A DNA stretch of 64,000 nucleotides from Burkholderiaceae bacterium. Lineage in GTDB: Bacteria; Pseudomonadota; Gammaproteobacteria; Burkholderiales; Burkholderiaceae_E. Below the pieces are notes generated by a model. That model was not told the DNA's origin and searched no databases. It worked only from the letters and a program-made list of their open reading frames with translations. How positions within the stretch are numbered: the first letter of the stretch is position 1; each line of letters opens with the position of its first letter. Where the stretch lies: positions 83,088 through 147,087 of the forward strand of contig JACKLP010000008.1 in the NCBI GenBank assembly GCA_024235875.1, written 5' to 3'. Position numbers and translations under genes: made by a program. Below are positions 26,743-35,861 of this stretch, piece by piece.

Positions 26743-28191
26743 ATGGCAGCAGCAGGGATTCGGTTGGCCGAAGCATCCGACGAGGTGCGTGCGGTGGTGG
26801 GTGCGCTGATCGGGCGAGCCCGCGATGCGCAGCGGCGCTATGCCGGCTTCGATCAGCGCGGCGTCGACGACGTCGCGGCGGCGGCGGCCTGGGCGATCAT
26901 GGAGCCCGCGCGCAACCGGGAACTGGCCGAGCTGGCCGTTCGCGACACCGGGCTTGGCGATGTCGCGGACAAGATCCAGAAGAACCATCGCAAGACGCTG
27001 GGCCTGATGCGAGACCTCAAGGGGACACGCACGGTCGGCGTCATCGGCGAGGACCACGACAGGGGCATCGTCGAGATCGCGCGGCCCGTCGGCGTGGTGG
27101 CTGCGATCACGCCGTCGACCAACCCGGCGGCCACGCCCGCGAACAAGATCGTCAACGCGCTCAAGTGCGGCAATGCCGTCATCGTCGCGCCCTCGCCCAA
27201 GGGGCAGGGCACCGCGCAGCGCCTGGTCGACTTAATGCATGCGGAGATGGTCCGCAGCGGCCTGGCGCCCGAGCTCGCGACCGGCCTGGTGCAGGTCCTG
27301 CCGGCGCCGGTGACGAAGGCGGCCACGCACGAACTGATGCGCCAGGCCGACCTGATCGTGGCCACCGGCTCGCAGGCCAATGTGCGTGCCGCGTACTCCA
27401 GCGGCACGCCGGCCTTCGGCGTGGGCGCCGGCAACGTGGCGGCGATCGTCGATGCAAGCGCGGACCCGGTGGCGGCGGCCTCGCGAATCGCCCGCTCCAA
27501 GACCTTCGACAACGCCACCAGCTGTTCGTCCGAGAACGCACTGGTGGTGGTCGATTCGATCTTCGACCAGACGATGGCGGCGCTCGCGGCCGAGGGCGGC
27601 GTGATGCTGGATGGGCCCGATACCGAGCGACTCGCGTCGGCCATGTGGCCGGACGGCAAGCTCGCGAGCGCGTTGATCGCGCAGACCGCGCCGCGGATCG
27701 CGCAGATCGCGGGGCTGGCCGATGCACGTGCCCGCCATGCGCGCTTCCTGATGGTGGCCGAGGATTCCTGGGGCGCAGCGCACCCGTTTTCGGGCGAGAA
27801 GCTCTCGCCGGTCCTTGCGGTCTACCGGGCGCGCGGGCTGGACGACGCGGCGCGGATCGTCGAGGGGATCTACGGCTATCAGGGCGCGGGGCATTCGGTC
27901 GGCCTGCACACCGCCACGCCGAGCGACGCGGTGAGCCTGGGGCTGCGCCTGCCGGTATCGCGCGTGATCGTGAACCAGGCGCATTGCATTGCCACCGGTG
28001 GCAGCTTTGACAATGGACTGCCATTCTCGCTGTCGATGGGCTGTGGTACCTGGGGGGGGAACAGCTTCAGCGAGAACATGCACTACCGGCACTATCTGAA
28101 CGTGACCCGGGTCGCCTACCCGATCGCACCACGCGAGCCCGGCGTCGACGACATCTTCGGCGACTACTTCCAGCGCCACGGGCGGCGTTGA
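26743..28191 (+). CDS. Acylating aldehyde dehydrogenase (SauS/EutE-like)
   Basis: A 482-residue CoA-acylating aldehyde dehydrogenase, interconverting an aldehyde plus CoA with acyl-CoA. The family stretches are GVVAAITPSTNPAATPANKI, VIVAPSPKG, VVTGSQ-like IVATGSQANVRAAYSSGTPAFGVGAGN, and the catalytic cysteine in SKTFDNATSCSSENALVVV. The pattern of the whole protein is closest to what I remember of sulfoacetaldehyde dehydrogenase (SauS) and ethanolamine EutE types. The start at 26743 is preceded by AAAGGAG. The stop overlaps the next start by one base (TGATG). Neighbours are a CoA ligase and a PaaZ-like fusion. The reaction direction could be acyl-CoA reduction (as in sulfoacetate use) or aldehyde oxidation. 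Confidence 0.88.
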   Translation: MAAAGIRLAEASDEVRAVVGALIGRARDAQRRYAGFDQRGVDDVAAAAAWAIMEPARNRELAELAVRDTGLGDVADKIQKNHRKTLGLMRDLKGTRTVGVIGEDHDRGIVEIARPVGVVAAITPSTNPAATPANKIVNALKCGNAVIVAPSPKGQGTAQRLVDLMHAEMVRSGLAPELATGLVQVLPAPVTKAATHELMRQADLIVATGSQANVRAAYSSGTPAFGVGAGNVAAIVDASADPVAAASRIARSKTFDNATSCSSENALVVVDSIFDQTMAALAAEGGVMLDGPDTERLASAMWPDGKLASALIAQTAPRIAQIAGLADARARHARFLMVAEDSWGAAHPFSGEKLSPVLAVYRARGLDDAARIVEGIYGYQGAGHSVGLHTATPSDAVSLGLRLPVSRVIVNQAHCIATGGSFDNGLPFSLSMGCGTWGGNSFSENMHYRHYLNVTRVAYPIAPREPGVDDIFGDYFQRHGRR

Positions 28192-29714
28192 TGCGAACCC
28201 CGATCGCATCGACCGCCACCCTCGGCGCCGTGCTTGCCGAGCATTCGGCGCAACGGCCCGATGCCCAATTCCTGATCGCGCCCGAGACCGGCCGGATCCT
28301 CGACTACGCGGACCTGCAGCGGCTATCGGGGCAGCTCGATACCTGGTTCGACGCGCGGGGCATCGGACGCGGCGCGAAGGTCGCCCTATACCTTCCGAAC
28401 GGTCTGGCGGCCAGTGCGCTATTTCTCGCGACGATGGCCGCCGGGCGGGTGATCGCACCGCTGAACCGGGTGTCGCAGCCGAGCCAGCTCGCCTACGTGT
28501 TGTCTCATTGCGATGCGGCGCTTGTGCTGACCGATGCGACGGGCGAGGCCGTCATGCGCGTGGCCGGTGAAACGGGGGGCGCGACGGTGGCCATCGAGGT
28601 CGTCGATGCCGATGCGATCGATGCCGGACCGTGGCAGGCCGCCGCGCCGCGTCCGGGCGCCACTGAGGCCGATCCCGACGACATGGCCTTGCTCATGTAC
28701 ACCTCGGGCACGACGGGCACGCCCAAGGGCGTCGCACTGACCCACGCCAACCTGCTTTACGCGGCCCGGGCGGTCGCCGCCTGGCACCAGCTCGGACCCG
28801 ACGACCGCGTGCTGTCCGCATTGCCGCTCTATCACATCAATGGCCAGGTGATCGCGACCTTGTCGCCGTTCGTGTCGGGCGGCTCGATGGTGGCCCCGCG
28901 GCGTTTCTCGGTCTCGAGCTGGTGGGACTCGGCGGTTCGCTGGCGGTGCACCTGGCTGAACATGGTGCCGACGATCATCGCCTATCTGCTCAACGAGGCC
29001 GACAAGGCGCCGCCGACGCTGGCGGGCATCCGTTTCGGCCGCTCGGCTTCGGCCCCGTTGCCCGCCGAGCATCACCAGGCCTTCGAGGCGCGCTTCGGGT
29101 TCCCGGTGATCGAGGCGATGGGCATGACCGAGTCGGCCTCGATCGTGTTCTGCAACCCGATGCCGCCGGGCGAGCGTCGAAGCGGCACGCCGGGGCTGCC
29201 TTGCGGCGTCGAGGCCATGATCGTCGATGCCGACGGGCGCGAGCAGCCCGACGGCGAGCGGGGCGAGATCTGGCTGCGCGGCCCCAATGTCATGAATGGC
29301 TACTACAAGTCGGCGCAGCAGACGGCTGCGGCGCTCGCCGACGGGGGTTGGTTGCGCTCGGGCGACCTGGGCTACCGCGATGCCGACGGCTATTTCTTCG
29401 TGACCGGTCGGCTCAAGGAGCTGATCATCAAGGGGGGCGAGAACATCGCGCCGCGCGAGATCGACGAGGCCTTGCTGCGTCATCCGGCCGTGCTCGAGGC
29501 CGCGGCCGTCGGCGTTCCCGATCCGAACTACGGCCAGGAGATCCTGGTCGCCGTCGTGCTCAAGGACGGTGCCGGGTGCGACGAGGCCGAGCTGCGGGCA
29601 TTCTGCCTGGACGAACTCGGCCGCTACAAGACGCCGAAGTACATCCGCTTCGTCGACGAGTTGCCGAAGGGGCCGTCGGGCAAGGTGCAGCGCCTGAAGC
29701 TTGCCGAACAATGA
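28191..29714 (+). CDS. Acyl-CoA ligase (AMP-binding; possibly SauT-like)
   Basis: A 507-residue ANL-family ligase. The P-loop MYTSGTTGTPKGVALTHANL (about 165), the A5 motif GMTESASIVFC, GERGEIWLRGPNVMNGYY, the hinge GDLGYRDADGYFFVTGRLKELIIKGGENIAPREIDE and the A10 lysine in PKGPSGKVQRLKL are all present. It therefore should be active in forming an acyl-CoA from a carboxylate and ATP. It is translationally coupled to the acylating aldehyde dehydrogenase, so acid -> acyl-CoA -> aldehyde is a possible route. The same gene pair is known from sulfoacetate catabolism (sauST). The substrate is not shown by the sequence. Confidence 0.92.
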   Translation: MRTPIASTATLGAVLAEHSAQRPDAQFLIAPETGRILDYADLQRLSGQLDTWFDARGIGRGAKVALYLPNGLAASALFLATMAAGRVIAPLNRVSQPSQLAYVLSHCDAALVLTDATGEAVMRVAGETGGATVAIEVVDADAIDAGPWQAAAPRPGATEADPDDMALLMYTSGTTGTPKGVALTHANLLYAARAVAAWHQLGPDDRVLSALPLYHINGQVIATLSPFVSGGSMVAPRRFSVSSWWDSAVRWRCTWLNMVPTIIAYLLNEADKAPPTLAGIRFGRSASAPLPAEHHQAFEARFGFPVIEAMGMTESASIVFCNPMPPGERRSGTPGLPCGVEAMIVDADGREQPDGERGEIWLRGPNVMNGYYKSAQQTAAALADGGWLRSGDLGYRDADGYFFVTGRLKELIIKGGENIAPREIDEALLRHPAVLEAAAVGVPDPNYGQEILVAVVLKDGAGCDEAELRAFCLDELGRYKTPKYIRFVDELPKGPSGKVQRLKLAEQ

Positions 29715-29733
29715 AACGACAGGAGAGCTACGC

Positions 29734-31782
29734 GTGAGCAGAGTTCTGCAGAGCTGGATCGGGGGGCGCTGGATCGGCGCCGCTGGTGCCATCGAATTGC
29801 GGGATGCGATCGGTGGCGAAGTGGTCGCGAGCACGCACGCCGAAGCACTCGACTTCGAGCAGGCGCTCGCACATGCGCGCACGAGCGGACTGGCCGGGAC
29901 GCTGGCAATCGACTTTCAGCAGCGCGCGGCCATTCTGCGCGCGCTGGCGAAGTATCTCGGTGAGCACAAGGAATCGCTGTACGCGCAATCGGCCTGGACC
30001 GGCGCGACCCGCGCCGACGGCTGGATCGACATCGAGGGAGGGATCGGCACGCTGGCCGCCTACGCCGGCATCGGCGCGGCCGACCTGCCGTCGGGCAATG
30101 TCGTGCACGAGGGACCGGTGGTGCCCCTGGGGCGCAAGGGCAGCTTTGCGGGCACGCACATCCTGGTGCCGCGCCGTGGCGTCGCCGTCCACATCAACGC
30201 ATTCAATTTTCCGGTCTGGGGCATGCTGGAAAAACTCGCGCCGAGCTTCCTTGCCGGGATGCCCTGCATCGTCAAGCCGGCCACCGCCACCAGCTACCTG
30301 ACCGAAGCCTGCGTTCGCCTGATCGACGCATCGGGCCTGTTGCCGGCGGGTGCGCTGCAACTCGTGATCGGCTCCACGGGCGACCTGCTCGAGCGTCTCG
30401 AAGCCGCCGACATGGTGACCTTCACCGGCTCGGCGGCGACCGCGGCCAAGCTGCGCGTGCATCCGAACCTCGTCAGGCATGCGGTCGCGTTCAACGCCGA
30501 GGCCGATTCGCTCAATTGCGCGATCCTCGCCCCCGATGTCGCGCCCGAGGATCCCGAGTTCGGCCTGTTCATCGATGAAGTGGTCAGGGAAGTCACGGTC
30601 AAGGCAGGGCAGAAATGCACGGCGATTCGGCGCGCGCTGGTACCGGCTTCACGCCTGGATGCTGTCGCGCAGGCCTTGCGCGCGCGACTGGCGGCCATCG
30701 TCGTCGGCGACCCGGCGCTCGAGGGCGTACAGATGGGCGCCTTGGCCTCGCTCGAGCAGCGACGCGACGTCGAAGCCCAGATCGCACGCCTGCGCGCCGA
30801 TGCCGAGCTCGTGCTCGGCGATGCGGCTTTGGCACTGCGCGGCGAGCGTTGCGCCGGCGGCGCCTTCGTCGGGCCGAGCCTGCTGGTCGCGCGCAATGCC
30901 CGAACCGCTGTCGCGGCGCACGAAATCGAAGCCTTCGGCCCGGTGACCACGCTGATGCCTTACGCAGACATCGACGACGCCGTGGACATCGCCGCGCTCG
31001 GCCAAGGCAGCCTGGTGGGCACGGTCGTGACCCGTACGCCGGCGATCGCGGCCGATGTCGTCCGGCAGGCAGCGGCCTGGCACGGCCGACTGCTGGTACT
31101 GGACGCGAGTTGCGCGGCCGAGTCCACCGGCCATGGGGCGCCGCTCGCGCCGCTGAAGCACGGCGGCCCGGGGCGTGCCGGCGGAGGCGAGGAGCTGGGC
31201 GGGGTTCGCGCGGTCCATCACTACCTGCAACGCGCGGCCGTACAGGGATCGCCGGCGATGCTGGCCGCCGTTTCTGGCGAATACGTGCGCGGCGCGCCGG
31301 TGATCGAGAGCGACGTGCACCCGTTCCGTCGCTACTTCGACGATCTGCGGATCGGCGAGTCGCTGCTCACGCATCGCCGCACGGTCGGCGAGGCCGACAT
31401 CGTCAACTTCGGGTGCCTGTCGGGCGACTTCTTCTACATGCACTTCGACGAGGAGGCGGCCCGCGCGTCGCAGTTCGGCAAGCGCATCGCGCACGGCTAC
31501 TTCGTGCTGTCGGCCGCTGCCGGCCTGTTCGTGTCGCCGTCGCCGGGACCCGTGCTCGCGAACTACGGGCTCGACACGCTGCGGTTCGTGAAGCCGGTGG
31601 GCATCGGCGACACGATCCAGGCACGCCTGACCTGCAAGCGCAAGATCGACCGGCCAACGCGAAGGCCCGGCGATGCCGGCCAAGGCGTGGTCGCCTGGGA
31701 CGTGCAGGTCACGAACCAGAACGGCGAGACGGTGGCGTCCTACGACATCCTGACGCTGGTTTCCAAGCGAGCGTCGGAATAG
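29734..31782 (+). CDS. paaZ: PaaZ-type bifunctional aldehyde dehydrogenase/enoyl-CoA hydratase
   Basis: A 682-residue fusion. Residues 1-530 form an aldehyde dehydrogenase domain (GRWIGAAGAIELRDAIGGEVVAST, HINAFNFPVWGMLEKLAPSFLAGMP, TFTGSAATA, catalytic cysteine in VKAGQKCTAIRRALVP). Residues 540-682 form a MaoC hot-dog domain (YFDDLRIGESLLTHRRTV, then DIVNFGCLSGDFFYMHFDEEAA). Start GTG at 29734 follows AGGAG by 8 nt. In phenylacetate degradation this protein opens oxepin-CoA and oxidises the resulting semialdehyde. No paaABCDE, paaG or paaF cluster is next to it, so here it may serve another ring or semialdehyde substrate, or the pathway genes lie elsewhere. Length matches PaaZ closely. Confidence 0.88.
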   Translation: MSRVLQSWIGGRWIGAAGAIELRDAIGGEVVASTHAEALDFEQALAHARTSGLAGTLAIDFQQRAAILRALAKYLGEHKESLYAQSAWTGATRADGWIDIEGGIGTLAAYAGIGAADLPSGNVVHEGPVVPLGRKGSFAGTHILVPRRGVAVHINAFNFPVWGMLEKLAPSFLAGMPCIVKPATATSYLTEACVRLIDASGLLPAGALQLVIGSTGDLLERLEAADMVTFTGSAATAAKLRVHPNLVRHAVAFNAEADSLNCAILAPDVAPEDPEFGLFIDEVVREVTVKAGQKCTAIRRALVPASRLDAVAQALRARLAAIVVGDPALEGVQMGALASLEQRRDVEAQIARLRADAELVLGDAALALRGERCAGGAFVGPSLLVARNARTAVAAHEIEAFGPVTTLMPYADIDDAVDIAALGQGSLVGTVVTRTPAIAADVVRQAAAWHGRLLVLDASCAAESTGHGAPLAPLKHGGPGRAGGGEELGGVRAVHHYLQRAAVQGSPAMLAAVSGEYVRGAPVIESDVHPFRRYFDDLRIGESLLTHRRTVGEADIVNFGCLSGDFFYMHFDEEAARASQFGKRIAHGYFVLSAAAGLFVSPSPGPVLANYGLDTLRFVKPVGIGDTIQARLTCKRKIDRPTRRPGDAGQGVVAWDVQVTNQNGETVASYDILTLVSKRASE

Positions 31783-31840
31783 AACGCATGAGCGCTGCCG
31801 GCAAACGGGCCGGACCGAGACGCATCGATCCTGACCGAGA

Positions 31841-32740
31841 TTATGGTCGTACGAGTCCTTGCCGCTCGCGCAGGCGCGCGGAAACGACTGCGTCATCCCG
31901 GGCGGGAACGGGGGCCTGGGAGTGGGGGGCAGGCGCCTGGCCGCCGGGTAGCGCGGCCTGCTGGCTGTCGTCCTTCAGCGCGACGCCACTGATCCGGCGA
32001 CGCGCCGCTTCGCTGGCGAGGTACGACACGCGCTGCGCCGCCTCGTCGGTGCGCAGTCCGTTGGCATGGATGTTCGAGACGCAGTTGCGTTGGGCATCGG
32101 TACGCCCCGGCCTGGGCATCCAGGTCAGGTAGACGCCGAGGCTGTCGGCCGCCGACAGGCCGGGGCGCTCGCCGACCAGCATCACGGCGAGCCTCGCGCC
32201 GAGTGCATCGCCGATCTCGTCGGAGAGCGCGACGCGTGCCTGGCGCGCGATCACGATGGGCGCCACATGCCATCGCCACGCGTGTATCGCGGGCAGGCAG
32301 GCCAGCAGCAGGGGCAGGGCGTTGTGCGCCAGCGCGGTGCTCGAGAGGCCGTCGGCGAGGACGAACACCAGGTCGAACTCGCGCGCGTCGGGGTCGCGTG
32401 CCGCCTCGAGTGCATGCCGCGACGCGGGCGCGAGCCGCCGGCCCAGGTCGGGTCGGGCGAGATAGACGCGTCGATCGCTCGCCTGGGAGTCGACGCCGAT
32501 CCACTTCAGACCCTGCAGGGCGAGTTCGTTCCCGAGCGCCTGTACGTCGAGCGGGCGATGCACGGCGTCGCGCGCCCGGGCATGCGCGAGCTGGAACTCG
32601 AGCATCGCCCGGGTCGGAAGGGACGAACCCGCACGCCCGAGCGCGATGCGAGCGGGCGTCGCGGCCCGCAGTGCGCTCCACGGGTCGGGCGTCGTGGTGG
32701 GCGAGGGGCGAATCGCCGGCCTGGCGGCGTCGTTCTTCAT
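31841..32740 (-). CDS. eutC: Ethanolamine ammonia-lyase small subunit
   Basis: A 299-residue light chain of the adenosylcobalamin-dependent lyase that converts ethanolamine to acetaldehyde and ammonia. Recognisable stretches are PDPWSALRAATPARIALGRAGSSLPTRAMLEFQLAHARARDAVH, then VLADGLSSTALAHNALPLL, LVGERPGLSAADSLGVYLTWMPRPGRTDAQRNCVSNIHANGL and ASEAARRRISGVALKD. The start at 32740 overlaps the eutB stop by 4 nt. A C-terminal tail of about 30 residues after GVALKD is longer than typical and proline/alanine-rich. It is convergent with the PaaZ-like gene. Confidence 0.95.
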   Translation of the reverse strand: MKNDAARPAIRPSPTTTPDPWSALRAATPARIALGRAGSSLPTRAMLEFQLAHARARDAVHRPLDVQALGNELALQGLKWIGVDSQASDRRVYLARPDLGRRLAPASRHALEAARDPDAREFDLVFVLADGLSSTALAHNALPLLLACLPAIHAWRWHVAPIVIARQARVALSDEIGDALGARLAVMLVGERPGLSAADSLGVYLTWMPRPGRTDAQRNCVSNIHANGLRTDEAAQRVSYLASEAARRRISGVALKDDSQQAALPGGQAPAPHSQAPVPARDDAVVSARLRERQGLVRP

Positions 32741-34128
32741 GATGGTGTCGTGGGTGTCGCGTAGGCGAGCAAGGGGTGCCCGGGGCCGATCGAGCGCAGG
32801 CGGTTGTCCCGCAGCAAGCCCATCGACTCGGCCCATGACTCGAACTCCGGTGCGGGTCGAAGGCCCAGCACCTCGCGGACATAGTGGGCATCGTGGAAGG
32901 AGGTGCTCTGATAGCCGAGCATGATGTCGTCGGCGCCGGGCACGCCCATGAAGAAGTTGCAGCCCGCGACGCCGAGCAAGGTCATCAGGTCGTCCATGTC
33001 GTCCTGGTCCGCCTCGGCGTGGTTGGTGTAGCAGACGTCGCAACCCATCGGCACGCCCAGCAACTTGGCGCAGAAGTGGTCCTCGAGCCCCGCGCGCACG
33101 ATCTGCTTGCCGTCGTACAGGTACTCGGGACCGATGAATCCGACCACGGTGTTCACGAGCAGCGGCGCGTAGCGGCGCGCCAGGGCATGGGCGCGCGCCT
33201 CGCAAGTCTGCTGGTCGACGCCGTGATGGGCGTCGGCCGACAGCGCGCTGCCCTGGCCCGTCTCGAAGTACATGCAGTTCGATCCGACCGTGCCGCGCTG
33301 CAGTGATCGGGCCGCGTCGTGCGCTTCGTCGAGCAGCGCGATGTCGATGCCGAAGCTGCGGTTCAGGGCCTGCGTGCCACCGATCGACTGGAACACCAGG
33401 TCGACCGGTGCGCCGGCCTCGATCGCGGCCAGCGTGGTGGTCACATGGGCGAGCACGCAGGTCTGCGTCGGGATCGCCAGCGCCGTGCGCAGCTCGTCGA
33501 GCCGGTGCAGCAGCTCGCGCATTCGGGCCGGATCGTCGCTGGCCGGATTGATGCCGATGACCGCGTCGCCAGCCGCGTAGCCCAGGCCGTCGACGATCGA
33601 AGCCGCGATACCGGCCGGATCGTCGGTCGGGTGATTGGGTTGCAGCCGGATCGAGAGCCGCCCGGCCAGGCCGATGGTGTTGCGAAACGCCGTGACCACG
33701 CGCCGGCGCCGGGCCACGGCGATCAAGTCCTGGTTGCGCATCAGCTTGGAGACCGCGGCCACCATCTCCGGCGTCAGTCCTGGGGACAGCGCCGCGAGTG
33801 CGGGCCCCGTGGCGGCTTGCCCGAGCAGCCAGTCGCGGAACTCGCCCACGGTCTGCCCGGCCACCGGCGCGAACGCGGCCGAATCGAAACCATCGACGAT
33901 CAGGCGGGTGATCTCGTCGCTCTCGTAGGGAACCAGTTGCTCTTCGAGGAAGCGTCGAAGCGGCACCTCGGCCAGCGCGATCCTGGCCGCAACCCGCTGC
34001 TCGCTGCTGGTGGCGGCGATGCCCGCAAGCTGATCGCCCGATCGAGCGGGGCTCGCGCGCGCCATCAGGTCCCGGAGATCGTCGAAGCGATGGACGGTGG
34101 CGCCGAGGGTGGCCTTGTATTCGGGCAT
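32737..34128 (-). CDS. eutB: Ethanolamine ammonia-lyase large subunit
   Basis: A 463-residue heavy chain carrying the catalytic TIM barrel. The N-terminus MPEYKATLGATVHRFDDLRDLMARASPARSGD, the stretch RLSIRLQPNHPTDDPAGIAASIVDGLGYAAGDAVIGINPASD, and GQGSALSADAHHGVDQQTCEARAHALARRY are characteristic of EutB, and length is normal. With EutC it yields acetaldehyde, which an acylating aldehyde dehydrogenase such as the one at 26743 could convert to acetyl-CoA (inference). No shell proteins, EutA reactivase, EutH permease or EutR regulator are in the window, so this is the simple non-compartment form. Confidence 0.97.
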   Translation of the reverse strand: MPEYKATLGATVHRFDDLRDLMARASPARSGDQLAGIAATSSEQRVAARIALAEVPLRRFLEEQLVPYESDEITRLIVDGFDSAAFAPVAGQTVGEFRDWLLGQAATGPALAALSPGLTPEMVAAVSKLMRNQDLIAVARRRRVVTAFRNTIGLAGRLSIRLQPNHPTDDPAGIAASIVDGLGYAAGDAVIGINPASDDPARMRELLHRLDELRTALAIPTQTCVLAHVTTTLAAIEAGAPVDLVFQSIGGTQALNRSFGIDIALLDEAHDAARSLQRGTVGSNCMYFETGQGSALSADAHHGVDQQTCEARAHALARRYAPLLVNTVVGFIGPEYLYDGKQIVRAGLEDHFCAKLLGVPMGCDVCYTNHAEADQDDMDDLMTLLGVAGCNFFMGVPGADDIMLGYQSTSFHDAHYVREVLGLRPAPEFESWAESMGLLRDNRLRSIGPGHPLLAYATPTTPS

Positions 34129-34218
34129 GACCGATCATACGACTTGCCATCGCGCCACGACCATCGGCGATGCGGCCCGCCGGGCTGGCGCGCTCAACCC
34201 GGGTGCCGGCTTTGCCGC

Positions 34219-34224
34219 TATGAT
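34219..34224 (+). promoter_or_regulatory. Possible -10 element (TATGAT) of the thioesterase gene
   Basis: TATGAT ends 9 nt before the ATG at 34233, which would put the transcription start at or almost at the start codon. There is no Shine-Dalgarno before this ATG, and no convincing -35 at 17 bp. A leaderless mRNA is possible but weakly supported. Confidence 0.3.
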
Positions 34225-34232
34225 CTCGCGCG

Positions 34233-34703
34233 ATGAAAGCCGACAATCGCGACGAAGTGGCGCCGAGCGCCGACGAGGCCCTGGCACGGATGCGTGGAAT
34301 GACGCGCTTCAATGGCGAACTCATGGAATCGCTGGGTGGCCTGCACGTGGTCTCGGCCGACCCCGCAAGCTCGGCGGTGCGGCTCGAGGCCGAGGCGCTG
34401 CCCCGGTTCTGCCATACGAACCAGACCGTGGTGCAGGGTGGGTTCATCACGGCGTGGCTGGATGCAGCGATGGCGCATGCCGCGATGCTCGACACCGCGA
34501 TGACCCAGACCGTGGCCAGCCTAGACATCAACGTTCGATTCCTCGAGCGACTCGGCCCGGGACCGGTCGTGGCCGAAGGTCGCGTCGTGCGGCGTGGCCG
34601 TCGAGTGGCCTTCATGTCGGCCACGCTCACCGATGCCGCCGGGCGACTGGTCGCCACGGCGTCGTCTTCGGGCATGCTGGTGCCGTTGCCAGCGCCGGCC
34701 TGA
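34233..34703 (+). CDS. PaaI-like hot-dog thioesterase
   Basis: A 156-residue single hot-dog domain. The active region TNQTVVQGGFITAWLDAAMAHAA and strand TVASLDINVRFLERLGPGPVVAEGRVVRRGRRVAFMSATLTD fit acyl-CoA thioesterases of the PaaI/4HBT type. The His of the common HGG signature is replaced by Gln (VQGG), as happens in some subfamilies, so the catalytic mechanism may differ. It precedes the GNAT-C39 gene by only 21 bp and may be the first gene of that operon. It is divergent from eutB across 104 bp. Confidence 0.85.
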   Translation: MKADNRDEVAPSADEALARMRGMTRFNGELMESLGGLHVVSADPASSAVRLEAEALPRFCHTNQTVVQGGFITAWLDAAMAHAAMLDTAMTQTVASLDINVRFLERLGPGPVVAEGRVVRRGRRVAFMSATLTDAAGRLVATASSSGMLVPLPAPA

Positions 34704-34724
34704 GCGGAGCGAATCACGGACGTC

Positions 34725-35861
34725 TTGTGCGTGCGCCGGGCCGAGGCCCGCGATATCGACGACCTCGCGGCACTCGAGTCGCGCTGCTTCTCCACCGACC
34801 GCCTGTCGCGCCGCAGCCTGCGCGACCTGATGCGCTCGCCGACGGCAATCCTGTTGGTGGCCGAACTCGGTGGCCGGCCCGATTCGATCGCCTCGGTGAT
34901 CGGCGACGCGCTGGTCTTGTTCAGGAAGGGGACGGCCGCCGCGCGCCTGTATTCGATCGCGGTGGCACCGGAAGCTCGCGGCGTGGGTGCCGCGGCGCGA
35001 CTGCTCGAGTCGTGCGAGCGACTTGCCTACGAAGCCGGCCGGATCCAGTTGCGGCTGGAAGTCGGTGTCGCCAATGTCGCGGCCCGGGCACTGTATCGCC
35101 GGGCCGGCTATCGCGAGATCGCCTCGCTGCCGGCCTACTACGAGGACGGCAGCGATGCACTGCGGATGACCAAGCTGCTGCGACCGCTGGGGCATGGACC
35201 GGATGCGCCGCCCTACTACGAGCAGACCACCGACTTCACCTGTGGGCCTGCCTGCTTGATGATGGCGCTCGCGCACTTCGTGCCCGGCTATGCGCCCGAT
35301 CCGCTCGACGAGGTCCGATTGTGGCGCGAGGCCACGATGATCTTCATGAGCTCGGGGCTCGGCGGCTGCGGTCCCTACGGCATGGCCGTGGCACTGGCCG
35401 GGCGCGGCCTGGCGGTCGAGATCCACGTCAGCCGGGCCGGCGACCTGCTCTTGCAGACGGTCGCGAGCGAGGAGAAGCGACGGGTGATGCGCCTCGCCCA
35501 ACAGGATTTCCGCAAGCGGGCCCAGCAACTCGGCATACCGGTTCGCCATCGGCGATGCTCGGTGGCGGCCCTGGCCCGGCGCCTGCGGGGCGGGGCCCTG
35601 GCGACGCTGCTGATCTCCGGAAATCGCATGTTCGCCAAGCGCGTGCCGCACTGGGTGCTGGCCTATGCCGCCGATGACGACCACGTGATGATTCACGACC
35701 CCTGGGTCGAAGGCGAGCGGCTCGAATCGGCGACCGATGCGGTCGCGATCCCGATTCCGTTCGCGGAGCTCGATCGGATGTGGCACTGGGGCAAGTCGGG
35801 ACTGCGCGCGATGGTCCTGGTCGAAGGTCCGCGAGCCAGCCGGACGGAGGATGATCGATGA
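34725..35861 (+). CDS. GNAT acetyltransferase fused to C39-like cysteine peptidase
   Basis: A 378-residue two-domain protein. Residues 1-150 form a GNAT domain with the acetyl-CoA loop VAPEARGVGAAARLL (80-94) and the C-terminal ARALYRRAGYREI. Residues about 160-378 are a C39-like papain fold: Q167 and C173 in EQTTDFTCGPACLMMALAHF, and histidine/aspartate in HWVLAYAADDDHVMIHDPW. The full catalytic set looks present, so the protease half may be active. The start is TTG at 34725 or GTG at 34731; neither has a strong Shine-Dalgarno. It overlaps the RimK-family gene by 4 nt, an association I recognise as recurrent in Proteobacteria but uncharacterised. Substrates are unknown; a peptide or amino-acylated product of the ligase is an obvious candidate. 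Confidence 0.88.
   Translation: MCVRRAEARDIDDLAALESRCFSTDRLSRRSLRDLMRSPTAILLVAELGGRPDSIASVIGDALVLFRKGTAAARLYSIAVAPEARGVGAAARLLESCERLAYEAGRIQLRLEVGVANVAARALYRRAGYREIASLPAYYEDGSDALRMTKLLRPLGHGPDAPPYYEQTTDFTCGPACLMMALAHFVPGYAPDPLDEVRLWREATMIFMSSGLGGCGPYGMAVALAGRGLAVEIHVSRAGDLLLQTVASEEKRRVMRLAQQDFRKRAQQLGIPVRHRRCSVAALARRLRGGALATLLISGNRMFAKRVPHWVLAYAADDDHVMIHDPWVEGERLESATDAVAIPIPFAELDRMWHWGKSGLRAMVLVEGPRASRTEDDR

Noticed and set aside
26735..26809. Possible 24-codon leader ORF overlapping the aldehyde dehydrogenase start
   Set aside because: Its ATG lies only 2 nt after the Shine-Dalgarno, which fits the ATG at 26743 better; no repeated regulatory codon is seen.
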